This document shows, in pieces, positions 12,761 through 27,429 of a DNA stretch of 64,000 nt. The DNA comes from Rotaria macrura. Taxonomy: Eukaryota > Rotifera > Eurotatoria > Philodinida > Philodinidae. Position 1 is the stretch's first letter. Every line of letters begins with the position of its first letter. The position numbers and the translations under genes are program-made. The DNA is taken from assembly GCA_900239685.1 (NCBI GenBank), contig OENT01000012.1, positions 124,001 through 188,000 on the forward strand, written 5' to 3'. The notes beneath the pieces are model-generated. The model had not been told where the DNA came from, searched no databases, and was given only the letters and a program-made list of their open reading frames with translations.

Positions 12761-15498
12761 ACATGTTCTTTTCTTTTCAATTTTATTAAGGAAAAAAAAA
12801 GCAACTAGCATAGAAGAAGAAGCACATAGTTAAATAAAATTTTGTCACAACTTTTCATAATTATATGCAAGATTACGTCCATTTATTTTTCTTTTTTTCA
12901 AATAAATTGCATCTTAACGTCACCACTATCGATTTGTACACATTCACAAATATCATTTATTTTAATACTGATGAGTTATTTATTTGAGATTGATCAATTT
13001 TGAAGTATGATTCAATACATTTTCAAACATCATACTAAATAATCAATATGGAATAATTATGTTGGTTGGTAAAATCTCAATTATAACTTTTTACTACCTA
13101 TTATTGTCATTCTTATTAGTCACGAAGTGTTGTCATCAAAAGTTTAAATAAAATATAAACGATCATAATGTTTGTTTTTTGTCACTAGTACCATTGACAA
13201 GTCACAATTGTATATCTATTTCCTATGAAGTCTATAATATCAATATGAATATATATTGAGAAGAGAATATACTGAGATTTTGTTGGCTTTACACCGAGTA
13301 AAATTTAATCTATCAGAAAACGCACAACAAAATGTCATTAAATTTCTTCACGTCAAATTTCTAATCATAGAAATGTTCTCAATATGAAAGTATTTTTCAT
13401 CATACTCTACATGTATGATGAAATAAAAATAGACATTTCTTCATTCAATGAAATACATTATAATAAATAGATGAATCATATGAGTTTTAAAATTATTTTT
13501 GAAAGACGTATGAATGTTTCTCGTACTACTCGTCGAGCCATCATGAACACAAAAGAGCAAATGCACTATTCAAATCTTTTAAAACTGTAACTGTCATTCT
13601 TCTTGTCGTTTCGTTTATTCAACATGTTACAATGTCATGCATAGAGTAGAAGTGTTTACTTGTGAATTAAAATATTATAGAAACAAATAACGAAGCAAAA
13701 GAAAACTAGTCATTCACATGCCTCATGCCATATAGAACCAACCGTCTTACGATGGTCAGAAACGAACCTAAATCAGTGAATCAATGGGTTCCATTTCAAG
13801 AATTGTTTATTATGTAATACTGTAATATGAATAAGCACGACGATCCGAGATATCCTTGATGGTGATCATTTATGTCGTAGAGGAAAGAGTCATAATTTAC
13901 GACCACCGTTTTTTACATCGTACTTTACAGTAGAAAGAAACAGTCCAAAAATCACCACATGACGCTTTCTGAGATGTATGATAAGTAAATCGTAACGGTA
14001 TCACTTACTATCATAGATTGGACTACGATCTGAATAATTTTCTAAAACATAGTTCAATTGAGATGATCAACATTATTGCAATTTTTCGGCATGAGAAGAA
14101 AAACTACTCGATTTTTGCTCATCCATCATACATCTTGTCTCTTCTTATTCAATGAATATTGTAGATAATAGAACACATACTATTCTAAGTTTGATGCTGA
14201 ATTCAGAATTTTTATGTATGGATCTTAATTTTTTACCATCCCAACTACGTGCTGATCTCACAGTTACTGAATCCAATAATAGTGAGCAGCTATGTTTTGA
14301 AAATATTATTTATTCTACTTGTAGAATCTCAGAATTGGCGTAAATACGAATGTGTCTCTGATATCACTCATCCTTTTTTCATTGAAATTACTTTTAACGG
14401 TGTCGTATGTGTTTCTCGAGAAGAAACGTTCTTTCATCCGAGTGGAAAGGATAGCAGTCGAAAAATGGTTAGTATGTGTTATTTTTCATCGTTTAGGACA
14501 ATAATTACGACGCTTGTCTACCATTGTAGACTGTTTTACGCGTCGTTGCACACATTCAAAATAAACTTTTCGAGGTAGAGACGAAGACGAGTTTTCAAGG
14601 GAACGTGTCAATAGTATGAAATAACGAAAGTTTATTGGAATGAATTTCATGAATATAAATGAGTACAAAAAAAAACATTCATTATTTAGATGATGACAAG
14701 TGCAGTTACATAGAATAATATGTCAATGATTACATGTGTTAAATGCAGCATAGTTGTCAGCAATAGAAATTCACTCCGAAATACTCTTACTAGGTACACT
14801 GCAGAGATTATGCAATCGATCAATGTACAATCCTTAGTGATTCCAATTGAAACGGAATGTAAATTGCTTTTTCTAAAGGTCATCCCTGATATGTAGAAGT
14901 AGCAAAAGGATGATTCTCGTGACCTATCATAGTATTATAATGTACCCAGACGACAAATATACAAATTCTATATATAAGAAACACGGTGCTGTACCATGCC
15001 TAACTCCTCTCATATTCTGATATTACGATTGAATATATTCCCATATGGTCGTAAACACGGAAGAATACGACGATACATAGAGAGAGAAAGAAAAGACCCT
15101 GTAGATTTGTAATATGTTATGAGAACGCTTGGATGTCATTTTTTCCTATCAATCACCCTATCTCTCTGTGTAATACAGAGCCGAACACGATCGACATATG
15201 CATCGATGTCCATTGTCTTCTATATGCTCTATTCAATTATGTATGGCTGCGCTTCTTGTATCACAGATTCCTTTGCCAGCTCTAAGCAAATATCAGATAA
15301 AAACTGCGTTCTTGTGTTATACATTACATTCAAACTGCACAGTGATGTTACTGGTAATAGACTCATATGCTAGTAATGGGTAAACAGATATATCTTTAAC
15401 ATTTGTAAGTGTACGTCTATGGTTGTTCTCGTAATTTCAAGGCGCATACTTTAGTGTTTCGTGTTATCAGAGTTACCAACGTCTGATAATTAATATCA
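12761..15498. other. Spacer between the two Hv1 copies
   Basis: No supportable gene and no recognisable remnant of a third channel copy. Short ORFs between 14.1 and 15.4 kb have no family resemblance I can name. Confidence 0.6.
12833..12838 (+). terminator. Probable poly(A) signal of Hv1 copy A
   Basis: AATAAA, 72 bp after the stop codon, followed by T-rich sequence. Confidence 0.5.
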
Positions 15499-16435
15499 AT
15501 GATAAGTAAAACAGAGACAAATAAATTTATTACTAATGAAAAAGTAAACATATCATCAGGCTCTACTAAATGTAACTCATTATGGTGGAATCAAGGTTAT
15601 TATCATCAAAAAGTTATTTGTCGAATAATTGAATCATTCTATTTTCATGCTCTAATGATCTTTTTAATTATTCTTGATACATCACTTCTTATTGCTGAAC
15701 TCATGCTAGATTCATTCAAATTACAAAATCAATGTGAAAATAATGCTCATCATTCATCGAAATATGATTACGAAATAATCAAAGAACGTATTAACTTATC
15801 TATGAAAACTGCACATTATTTATCAATATTAATCTTGAGCTTTTTTATTATTGAATTGTTTATTAAAATTTATGCATTAGGAAAAGAATTTTGGAATATT
15901 CGAAGAAAAAAAATGCTCTATTTCGATGCATTCACGATTATTGTATCACTAATTACTGATTTGTATTTTTTACATACTGAGACAAAAATTCTTAGTAAGA
16001 AATTATTTAAATTTTCATTTCGTCTATGGCGTTTTATAAGAATTGTCAGTAGTAACTTACTGATTTTTCAACTACTTTAATTGTTTGATCTAAAAACTAT
16101 TTCACTCAGGCGTAGCTGAAGGTATCCATCGGCGACAAATGCAACATAAGCAACCTCTAAATAAGCAATATCTTATCGCTGTTCGTCGACTCATCGATCT
16201 TCTTTCACATAAAACTGATTGCGTCGAAAATAATAGTCAAGATTTGAATTCTACACTTGACTATTTTCGTATGATTGATACTCAATGTCAATTATCATTG
16301 GATACGCTCGAGAAAAATCATGAAGTAACTTCATCAGTTCATGTAGCACAATTCACTAGAGAACTAAGTCAATTTGAAACTAAAAATGAGGCTTCTATCA
16401 TCACAGCAACTTTTATCAAGTCGTCCGATATATAG
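15499..16435 (+). CDS. HVCN1: Voltage-gated proton channel Hv1, copy B
   Basis: Tandem paralogue of the gene at 11824. Exons 15499-16051 and 16110-16435 (58-bp intron at the same codon and phase) give 292 residues. All key positions are kept: D60 (human D112), E67 (E119), D71 (D123), H106 (H140), E119 and K123 (E153, K157), D143 and D154 in S3, and R175, R178, R181 in the RxWRxxR signature of S4; Ser184 replaces human N214. An extra Lys171 lies four residues before the first S4 arginine and is absent from copy A, which could shift voltage dependence (inference). The 5' part of the second exon is almost identical in DNA to copy A while the rest is clearly diverged. AATAAA at 16656 may serve polyadenylation. 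Confidence 0.93.
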
Positions 16436-19400
16436 ATTTTAATGATTATGTTTTTTCCCTCTCTTTCTAATGTAATGTGTGACAATGTTTTAAGTTTCAG
16501 AAATAGTGATGCACTTCGCACAGCATCAACTTTATCTTTTAGCAAATTTTATTGATGCAGAGATTTTAAAAAATGTATTCGTCTGAAAGTTATTGATAAG
16601 GAGATAAATATGAAAGCTCAAAGAACATAAATCGTCTGATTTCATTGCATGTATCAATAAAGATAAGAGCATTCTTTGTCTTGATGTTCTTTTTTTAAGA
16701 TAATGATTCTACTACTCGTGAAAATACTTTCCGAGATAATCAAACAGAAAGCTTTTTCACGTTCAAGAATATCTTTTATGCATAAACTAAGAACTTATAT
16801 TTCTAAAGTGACTGACTGATGGAATTTTTGAGCCGATGCGTGTTTGATACCATCGAAATGATTGTTTGTTTTTGTGTCGTGATTACAATGAGAAGATCAA
16901 ATGTTTAGCAATTATTGTACGAAAACATTTCAAAAGACAAAACAATACGAACAATCATTTTTGTCATTAGAAGTGTTAAATCTTATTACGTGAAAAGATG
17001 ATACAGTATTACTTCTATATGAACAATCGCTAATATATTACTGTTACATTTGTTTATTGAAAATAACATCGAGTATGATGTTTGCACTACTCATTTTCTT
17101 CATAATTATGTCAATATAATATATTGAAGTAATTGATATTGTAACGAATGACATTCATCATAAAGCGATAGTGATTATAGGCAACGGCTGAGACTTTAAA
17201 ATTTCATTTTCATGTAATACACTGATTTTTTATCTAGTTTTATCGTACAGTACACTGTGAATCAACTCTCATGCTTAGCTCTTGTTAGCTCATTTTCATG
17301 GCAACGGTATTCTCCTTCTACGAAGCTAAAATGAACATATAAAGAAACTTTTTTATTATGGATACTATCAGATTTTAAATCATATTTCCTGTCTATCATT
17401 TACATATTGGATGAAATTCCAGACAGAAAGAAAAATGTGTTTAGATGATGCAACAGAACCTTATATATAAATTTCAGTTGATTCAAAGTCAGTTGAATAC
17501 AGACAAAAGGATAAACTTGATATCATCTATTCAAACAACGTTTTTTACTTGGACAGATGTGATAGAAACAATGTCTACGCTATGAATTTAATTGCTCATT
17601 GGATATAAATCATCGTGATCCCTTTGAGTTTCGACCAGGTACGTTGTCAAAAAGTGAAAGCTGTCATTTAATTTTTTGACATGATTGCAGCCGTATTTTT
17701 TTGACAACGTAATCCAACAGATTATCGAACGTTTCGTTCTTGAGATTACTTGCAGACGCAGATTCAACCAGTGACATTTAGATAAAAATATCAAGTCAAT
17801 AATAAGTGCAGATCGTTTATATATATATATATTTTGCAGGTCTCGTCAATCCAATACATATGTTTCATGTATCAAAATTATTATATCGATGAACTTAGGG
17901 TTCAATTCATTGTTGAAAGAAGTGACACAATCACAGGAAGGTTGATCTATAAATATCATTGATTGGATGAAACTCTAATAGAATCACATTTGGTGTGACT
18001 TCTAAAACTCAATGCTTGCAGCCATCATAATCAATTGTCGTTTTTTCAACAGTTATTGTTGCTCGTATATCTGCCTAGTAGTAGACAAATAAATGTCACA
18101 ATGCAAAAGTTGAAAAGGGCCATTCGATCGAAAAATGAGTTTTAATAGTAAAAAATCTTTGAGATGACGATCTGATTTCATTTTTAGTGTAAGATTGTAA
18201 CTATGAGAAGTAGTCTTTAATTGAAGGAATGCATGAAGAATTATCAATACACGAAAATTTTGTCACGCCAAGTACCAATTCTCTCTACTTGATAATACAT
18301 TGTAAATATTATAAATAGAAACTAAAAGATAAGAATGTAAGAGACTGAAAAATTTGAAGTATGCTAAGTTGAAATGGCTAAGTATTTAATGAAGTATTTT
18401 TATAACAAGGTATTCTTATCAGTTTTACATTATTGAAGATAGACAAATGGGATACTACGTTTCTTAGAAGTATCGTGCACTTTAACCCTGCCATTCTATT
18501 GAAATGTAAAGTGGCAAGTTTTGATTGATCGAATCAATTAATAGATAAAGATAAACGTATATTTAATACGAGCCGAGAGTAGTAAAATGTTTTTGTGCTA
18601 AAAAAAGACTACACTCAACTCTAATCTTTCATCATTCACGAAATCTTGAAAATAATCTCTAATGACAAAATTTATGAGCATGACACTCAACAGTACCAAA
18701 GAAACATTCTCATTCTCGATTTCAACCAAATAGCATCATGCCCAATTCGTCGCCATACTGAGAAGGTCGTTTAATGAGTGTTAACCTACACTTGAGAGTT
18801 GATGAGACTTTCAATATCTAATGTGAGTAATTGTCTTAGAACTATGAATACGAGCAGCGTTTCAAATCGAATTAGAAAACATAATCGTTTCGTGCACTCT
18901 GTTTTATTGAACAAAACGTATCCGTACACTTTATTTTTGTAAGCAAAGGGTGCCACATTGTATATGTAAGAACTCAATGCATGACACAGAAAAATACGAA
19001 TTCATTTTTATATCCGCTAAGCAAACTGTTCGCTTCATGTTAAAAGAGGAAAGAAAAATATGGTAAATACTCTAAGTAAGAAAAAAATACGAAAAGTAGC
19101 ACTAGTCGATAGTAAAAATGAAGAACAAAGGTCGTACCATTCAACGTCAGCTTTTCACATCCACTGATATTGAAATTTCTTCATATAAAAATAGATTTTT
19201 CGATAAATAAAACACAAAGTGTTAATTATGTAGACAAAGTGTTCTGCAAACCCTTTTTCTTGTCAGCAGCATGCGAAACACCGTGTACTCAAGATTTAGC
19301 AAGGGTTTTGTACACTTTGATTGTGCTGGGTGCATCTGCTCTTCGTATCACTGAATACGAGTGATATACTAACTCGAAGCAAATAAGCAAGTTATTAACG

Positions 19401-20126
19401 AGAGTGGCTTTTATGAGTCATGAGAGACCTGGTTATATACAGATATTATATATATTACAACTAGAAAGAAAGAGAAGCTATCGCACTAGTTGTATAGATG
19501 TCACTCATTTGCAAAAAACATTCATCAGAAAAGAAAAAAAGATTTTTCAAAAACTAAACTTTATACATCTTTGTTTTGTTTTTATTTTTTAATAAACTTC
19601 AAAGCTAAAATTTTTCTTCCAAATCATTCATCTTTGTTTTGAACTTCTGAAGAGGGAAGGCATTTTACTTTGGAAATAATTTCTCATTGGTCATCGTAGA
19701 ATACCGTGCTGATCGTCCGAACAAACGAATGCGTTCGATAGCCTCGACAACAAAATTAGAAACAAATAAACAACTAAGAGAAAAGAAGTCTTCGTGCAAT
19801 AAAAAAAAACAACACCTAACTACTCCTATGACGATAGACATCACTAGTCAAGAGATTTTCGAATGAATTAATCATTTTGAACTGTCGACAGTACCATAGA
19901 TGAATCATTAGATTCATAACGAAATTAAATTAAACAACGCAGTACATTGAAATAGTCTTATTTCTAGATGATGATTTCGAGGCACTACATGGAAATGTAT
20001 CATATATTTTAAGCATTATGTAGTTTAAGTCATCGATTACATTCAAACAGTTGAATAGGAAAAAAACATATCTATTAATTTGAAGTTTGTGTTGTTTTTC
20101 TTCTTTTTATCACTTGATCTCGCATA
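16436..20126. other. Gene-free AT-rich spacer
   Basis: Nothing recognisable apart from short TA runs (about 17820-17830). Short ORFs at 17.6-19.6 kb look like chance openings: no family motif, no splice context and mostly non-ATG starts. Confidence 0.6.
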
Positions 20127-23100
20127 ATGGCCGTAAGTTGTTTTACATCCATATTCTTGCTACGGGAGGTTTTAACATTTATTTACATAGGATTTTGTTT
20201 TTGGTGACTTTTCTGAGCAAGAAACAGAAAAATTATTCGGTCATGATAAACAATGCGTTAAAGTAAACGAACCTGAGGTACTGTTACTATTTTGTACTAA
20301 ATAAAAATTCTAGTGTAATCCTCATTTATATACATGTATATCTATTTGACATTAGTTTCCATGGGCAACTGATGATTGTATGACAACAACAATTGAATTC
20401 GGTTTCGATGTTCCAACTGTTATATCACCACCAGGTGTTGCTGCTGTTACGTATCCAAATTTTAATTCATGCAATGGAAGTTCATCTCATCAAGAATCAA
20501 CAAGTTCTGCATTAACATCTCCACCGTATTCATCTAAAAGTTCATCAGTTGAAAATTTAAAAATAACAAAACAATCATCATCATCTCGTAATCATCATCA
20601 TAATGATAGAAAATTAAAGAAAAAACGTCCACCTAATTATTATCGACAAGAATATCAACAAATGCTTGAACAATCGACACTTCATCAACAACACAATGGA
20701 CAAAATGATGAAACAACACCAATACAAATTCGTTCAAATGAACAAACACCACAACTCGAACAAAATTCAAATGAGTCCAATTTAATATTATTATCATCGA
20801 ATGATCATAGATACATTTCTTGTGATCAATGGGTTCATTCAACTATCAAACATCAAATGACAAGTAATGACGATGATCAATCATCATCAAAGCAATCAAT
20901 TAATGATGACGATGATCTGGATTCAGATGGTACAGTTTATTCTAATCGATTTGTTTTTGTTTGATGCATGAACAGATAGTCTAACAGAGCTGTTTTGTAA
21001 TAATTATAGAACAAATCAGAGCAATCTGTCGAACGTCTAATTAGAGAATTTAAGACAATGTTCTATGCTACCATTCGACTCAAACTTAACAGATCGAATG
21101 AACACTCACATTGACTATAATACTTTCTTTTAATAAATATAGTGGATACTCTTCACCCAGTGCTTCTTATATGCAATTATTCTTCATATCATAATAAGTT
21201 TTTGTTCACGATTAATGCTCATTATAATTATAGCTACAACAGAAAATTTAAATGTTTGAGTCAGATTAGAAGTCGAATGTTTCTTTTTTTTTTCCGTACG
21301 TTAATCCGCGAGCAATCGTACTCAATCATTATGGATCATATTTATCATAACTTATAATTACTTTTGAATATTTAAAATAATCAAAGTATGTCTTTTCCAT
21401 ATCGTTCACTATTAATTTTTCTCCTGCTAACGAACCTTGACGGCAAAGATCTGATTTGAATTCAGCCGTTCTCTGTTGCTATAGAAACGAACTGAATGGT
21501 AGTTGGTTGGTACCTTTGAGTGTACTCCTCCCACGTCCGTTGCTAACGAAAACATACTGGTTGTTCTGTGACCTTTTGACCTACGTTACCATTGAGGGAA
21601 GAATGCCGCATCTTATATATACATATATATGTATGTGGGTGGGTGTCTATATAGATCAACTTCTACGTTTTACATATGGATTTGTCATTTTGAATTGAAA
21701 ATTCATGTTATAATTAGTTAGCAAATGTTATTCGAGAAAAAGAAAAACTGTTCATACTGTTTGATGTTTTCGATTAAAACAAACGATGAACTTTATATTT
21801 AAGATCTAGATGTTGTCGTTTTGTTTTCAAAGGACCTGGTACAAACACAGATACAGATAATGATAATGATCTTCTTCAAAGTACATCAACAACTCGACCA
21901 AGTTATCCCGTTAATATAATCCCATCCGATCAACAATTAGACAAATCAAATCAAAATTCTACACAACATTTATTAAGTACACCAATTCAATTAACGAACG
22001 ATTTAAATATTTATTCAACATCAGTTGCCAGTGGAGCATCAATAGAAACATTGAAAGCATCAAATAATCTTTCATCCCCATTATTATCACCAAATAAACA
22101 CAATGATTTACCGAAGTCAAAACCAACATCATGGGCAGATTTATTTCGTAGTCAGACAGCATCATCATCATCATCATCGTCATCAATACCTTCAAATACT
22201 CAAACTTCTCTTGCACAACCAATACAACAAACAACTAGTCCAATTAAAAAATCGCAAACAAATTCAACATCTACTTCATCGACACCAAGTCTCAGTGGAA
22301 ACCAAATCTCAACAGTTCTAACACCAACTCAACAACAAAATGGAAATATTACACCAAAAACAAATACAAATACTTTTTATTCAAAACCAAATTATCATGT
22401 TTATAATAGCAATGGTTTGGAATCAAAATCTTTAGAAGGTTAAAATAGTTTTTGTCTGTTTCCATTTCCATATATCATCTGTTTTGTCTTGTTTTATTCT
22501 TCTATAGATTACTTTTCCAAATGTGAAGTACGTCCATCAGCGATGGCAATTAAACCTCGAGGTTTAGATAATAAAAATAATTATTGTTATATTAATGCTG
22601 TATGTATTTTTGAAATTCTTTTAAAAATCTTTAGTTGTTTGTTTGATGTTTTTTTTTGTAATAGACTCTTCAAGCGCTTCTTGCTTGTCCTGCTTTTTTC
22701 AATGTAATGAAGTACATCCCACTCAAAGAAGATCCCATTGATCATAATGTTCCTTGTATCAAGGCAGTGTAAGTTTAAATTTCAGTAGCAAACTAATTTG
22801 TTGGATAGTCGCCTTGAAAGCATACGTATCGTCGACTATGACTACAAAAAGGCATATCGATTCTTGAATTTTGTTTTATTACTCTCTAGAAAATAACGTT
22901 TGTTTCTTAATTAGTAGACTTCGTTTTAAAAACTTCTTTTGTTCTTTTGACTTTCTCAAAGTAAAGAGCATAGCGAATCGTCTAGAAGAAAAATAAACTT
23001 CGTATCATGTTTCATCAGTGAGTACCAAAGAAGCCAGAAATAGCTTCATTTTTTTCTACAATCATCATTGAGATATCTTAATTTTTGAAGTATTTTCCTC

Positions 23101-25906
23101 AAATATAACTGTGATGAAACCGAAAGACATTTTTCTTATTCACTTGAGTATGTATATAAAATTAGTTTATTGATTCACTTGTTGTTTTCCGTAATCTGGC
23201 TGATGATAATATGAAGTGAATAGTTGCAATCAACTATTTTCAATGAGAAGACAGATCTCGATGGATTTTTCATCTCGTTATATTCGATAAGTGTTTGATA
23301 AGTTGAAAATATTTTCTGACTGATGCTCAACATTAACGGATATTTATTTGTAAAATGTTAAGTAAAATTCAATCAATAGAACATAAGAATATTTATTTTT
23401 TTATTTTTTTTACTTTTCATTTTAGTCACTCATTCGTTAATCAGTTTGAAAAAATGGATCGAAGTAAATCAAATTCAGCAAATCACAAAGATATAATCTG
23501 TGGTCAACCATTCGATCCAACTGATATTCTTCAAGAAATAGCACGTCTTCGTCATGCATCTATTGACTCAGTTAAAACAAAACAAGAAGATGCACATGAA
23601 TTACTATGTCAATTATTAAGTGAACTTCATGAAGAAATCTGTTCAATTTTGTACAACACACCGATAACTAAAAGTGGTAAATTAATATTGAAAAATAGGG
23701 AGATCATCATTTTGACCCAAGGAATTCTTGACCCACAGCCTCACTACCTTCAACATGAAGTGAAGATGTATGGGTGATGGTCAACAATTTTTGGGTCGAA
23801 ATTTCTGTAACCCGAAAAATCAGTCAACATCATTTTCTTTTTGTTCTATTTTTCGAAGATGACTCTTTACCTACATCTGATACAACGACACCAATATCAA
23901 CTCAAAATGGAGAAGAAAAATCAGAAGATTGGCTTCAAGTCGGCAAAAGAAATCGTACACATGTTCTTCGAACGGTAAATCTTCCTAAGAAAAGAATATA
24001 TTATGGTTTGTTATCAAATCCTTTTATTGTTTTCTTCTTTCTAGAATGAAATTCGTAAAAGTCTTATTGCGGATATATTTGCTGGAAAATTCCGTTCAAC
24101 AGTACATGCAGCTGGAAATCAAAGATCAGTTGTACACGAACCGTTTTTTACACTTTCGCTTGATATTAAAGTAAGAATATGTTTTAATTTACTTAATTAG
24201 ATAATCATCTTTTTGGAATCAGCATAACAAACTGAGTCGACTCGTGCATGGTTTAAAATTTTTCACGAGCTTTTAGTTTCGTCGAAAAAATTGACCGCAT
24301 GTTCACTGGTCGCTACTTGTAAAAATGAACTCAGTCAAAAAGTCACTTGGATATCCAAGTCAACTCAGTTTGCAATGCTGAATTCCAAAACTGCTTATGG
24401 GAGTCTTCCGAAACCCAGCGTCGTTTTCCAAGAATCTTCTGAAAACCGATCTTCGAATTTTTTTTAACGAAGATATGCTGTTGGGTGTTGGCTATGAAAT
24501 GATGAAAATCACAGGTTTCTGTCTTGTTACTATCAAATCTTACTCCGAAAACATCCGACTGCAATTCTTCTGATTATACTGTAATGTGAAGTTAAAGAAT
24601 GAAACACATCAATTATTGACAAATGATTTTGTTAGAGCTCGAATCGAAAGAAATCTTTCACAAAAAAGAATACCAAGATCTTTGACAGACATGCAAAATT
24701 ATAGTTATGAGATTCTGACATCAACCTTCAGCGATTGTCAAGTTTTTTTTCTCTATACTATTAGTCAACTGTCTGTATACGTCGAATAAATGTATGTTGT
24801 ATTACCATCGGCTGAGTACACAATTACCATTCAGTTGATTGACAGCTCTTCGTCAATTCTTTTTTTTTTGAGATCAGCTCATTAGATAAATCAAGAAGTT
24901 TCATATTTAAGTATATTCAATTCTTTAAAGATTCGAAGTGGTTTTTCGTTCAAATGAAACAACGGACAAAGTTTCTTTAGTATCTACTCGACTTAGGAGG
25001 GGTCATACCAAGTTTGTCTTCTCTAGCCATGTTGAATTCGCATTTATTGACGATTAAATATAGTTTGTAAAAGTCTATAGACATTAATGATTCTAATAAA
25101 ACGTGGTTTATATCCTCGATATTTCACTAGATAGAAAAAACTAAACTTGACAGTAACTCAAATGACAGTGATCCATCGCTTACGATGAGTAAGCCATTGA
25201 TCAATGAAAAAGATTTGCTTCTCCATTATATTCTTTTTATGCAAATTTCGTTATTCGATAAATATTATTGTTTTTCGTTATTTTCTAGGACTCTAAAATT
25301 ACATCACTTGATGAAGCTCTGCTACGTTTTTGTGAACAATCAACACTTTCCGATTTTAGTGATAGTAAAACTCGTCAAGTTGTATGTATAATCATCATTT
25401 TAAAATCGAATCAATTCATCTGTCTATCATCAATTTCATTGCATAGATTCCTACAAATAAAACCATGTTAATCGAACAATTACCACCAATACTTATCATA
25501 CATTTAAAATGTTTTCTTTATGATGAATCCGATGGCACGAAAAAAATCAATAAATCAATAGGCTATACCGTTAATTTAACATTACCGAAAAGTAGGACAA
25601 ACATGGGTTTATTCAATGAAAAAAAAATATTGTCATATCTAATATATTTGATTTTCTTTCATAGACATATTAGCTGAACAAGCACGAAAGCATTCACATG
25701 AAAGATATAAATTATTTGCTGTTGAATATCATCGTGGCGAACGTGCCACTGATGGACATTATATAACTGATGTATTTCATCCTGGTCTTCAAGGATGGCT
25801 TCGATATGATGATAACAATGTTCATGTTGTTACATCAAGTCAAGTGATGAATTCATCGGCCGAAAAACTCACGCCTTATCTACTTTTTTATCGTCGCGGC
25901 GATTAG
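20127..25906 (+). CDS. USP10: Ubiquitin-specific protease 10
   Basis: Cysteine deubiquitinase; in animals USP10 binds the stress-granule protein G3BP and removes ubiquitin from several targets. Twelve exons: 20127-20132, 20191-20277, 20356-20929, 21833-22438, 22508-22599, 22665-22768, 23426-23676, 23859-23974, 24045-24170, 25289-25381, 25447-25591, 25665-25906; phases agree throughout and give 813 residues (human 798). Near the N terminus is the G3BP-binding FGDF motif (residues 6-9). Further on are the family motif [17 protein letters not shown] before the catalytic domain, the Cys box [17 protein letters not shown] with C451, [20 protein letters not shown], and the His box [10 protein letters not shown] with H764 and probable D781 (LRYDD). 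The residue before the catalytic Cys is Tyr, where human has Trp. The intermediate Ser/Gln-rich region is low complexity. The first exon encodes only Met-Ala. The 900-bp and 1.1-kb introns contain no gene I recognise. Confidence 0.93.
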
Positions 25907-27429
25907 ATACATTCGAATATCGTTCATTTTTTCGAACAAAAAAATAAAAAAAAACTTCTCTTTTTTGATTGATGATTGTTCGTTTTTTTTTGTTTTGTTT
26001 CATTGGCGCAATAGCTCTCTCTTTCTCTTTCACTTTCTGTCTCTCTCTCACACTCACTCACATACGCACAGACACGCATACACGTTTGTTCTCATCCGAG
26101 TGTATTTTCTCTTTATCTCTTTTGGCTGTTCAACCCAGCTGCTTTTTTTTTGTTTTTGTTTTTCTATAACCGGTGTAGATTCATGAGCAAGCTATTGGCT
26201 TCTATAAAACACAAGAAAAAAAACAAAGCTTACTACTCTTCATGTCTTGACGGTTGTGGTGATGGTCTTTTATTGTTTTTCTTTTTGTTTCATTGGTATT
26301 GTCATGTAAAACATCCGGTTACTTATGTTGCCTGGTAACATGCGTGTTTGAACGCATATTGTTTGTAATGACAATCGATTGTTTGTTTTGTTTGTTGTTT
26401 TTCTACTCTTATTCTTCACGCAAACATAGAAACCTTACACTCTTTTCTTTTGTTTTTTCTTTTGGGTCGTTACTATTTAGCACTCATTTCCTTTATCGTT
26501 TTCTTCTCATTTTTTTTTGTCTTCAAAAACTGTGTGTTTTCTTGTTTTTTTCCTTTTTTCTCGTTTTGTTTTGCTCGCTTTCCTTCGCTCTATGTCTGTT
26601 GTTTGTTTACTATGGCCTTTTTTGAGCACATATTCACTTATACTATCTTAATCTTTGTTTTTCGTCACTATGCGCACAAGCATATCTTTTGATGATGAGC
26701 ACCCAAAATAAAAAAGACGATTGTGTGGTTTTTGGCGACATGGAAAAAAAAGAAAATGTGCAGATATTCTACCTTCAAACTCGTACTTATTTAATGAAGT
26801 GTACGATTATGATCGAAATGAATACAAAATGTTCTGTGTAGTTAGTTATATAGAGCTATTGGGTCGTTATCAGATGCTCATTGAAGTAACTGAATAGAAG
26901 TTTCTAATAAATTATATACGTAAATGAATATGCACGTAATTGTTTCTTTTCATTATAGAATTCGTATTTATATATCGAAGCAAGTATATTTATTATTATT
27001 GAATACTCATCTAAGTCGAATGTTAGGAAAGTTCAATGATAACACTGACCCACATTCATTTTATTATCACACATTTGTTGCTTGTATCATGCCTTATTTT
27101 CTATGAACATTGGCAAAAGAATATCATGAACAACGTTAATCCGTCGTTTTATTATTCTTTCTTTTTGTTTTCAAAAAAACAAAATACACGTTGATGAAAT
27201 TCTACTTGTTTCGGAACATATCAATTCACACGTCTATATTGCACGATGTCGAATTACTTGACGAATATATGATACAGTTCTTGTACATTGGTCAAACTTG
27301 AGTAACAATTCTACAGAATACGTTAACAATTTCACGTTCTTAACAATCAGACATTGATGTTATCAATCTGTTTCTAAAAACTGCTGCATAGTACGAAGAA
27401 AAAGAAATGACAAGAAAATTATTATGAAT
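25907..27429. other. USP10 3' flank, T-rich spacer
   Basis: Strongly T- and TTTTG-rich on the plus strand to about 26.7 kb with CT/CA-rich patches near 26030-26090. No gene seen. Confidence 0.55.

Noticed and set aside
19170..19364. 64-residue ORF in the Hv1-USP10 spacer
   Set aside because: No recognised motif or splice context; treated as chance.
24343..24564. Minus-strand ORF inside the long USP10 intron
   Set aside because: No family match and non-ATG context. The nearby short inverted pair AACTGAGTCGACT / AGTCAACTCAGTT is too short to call an element.
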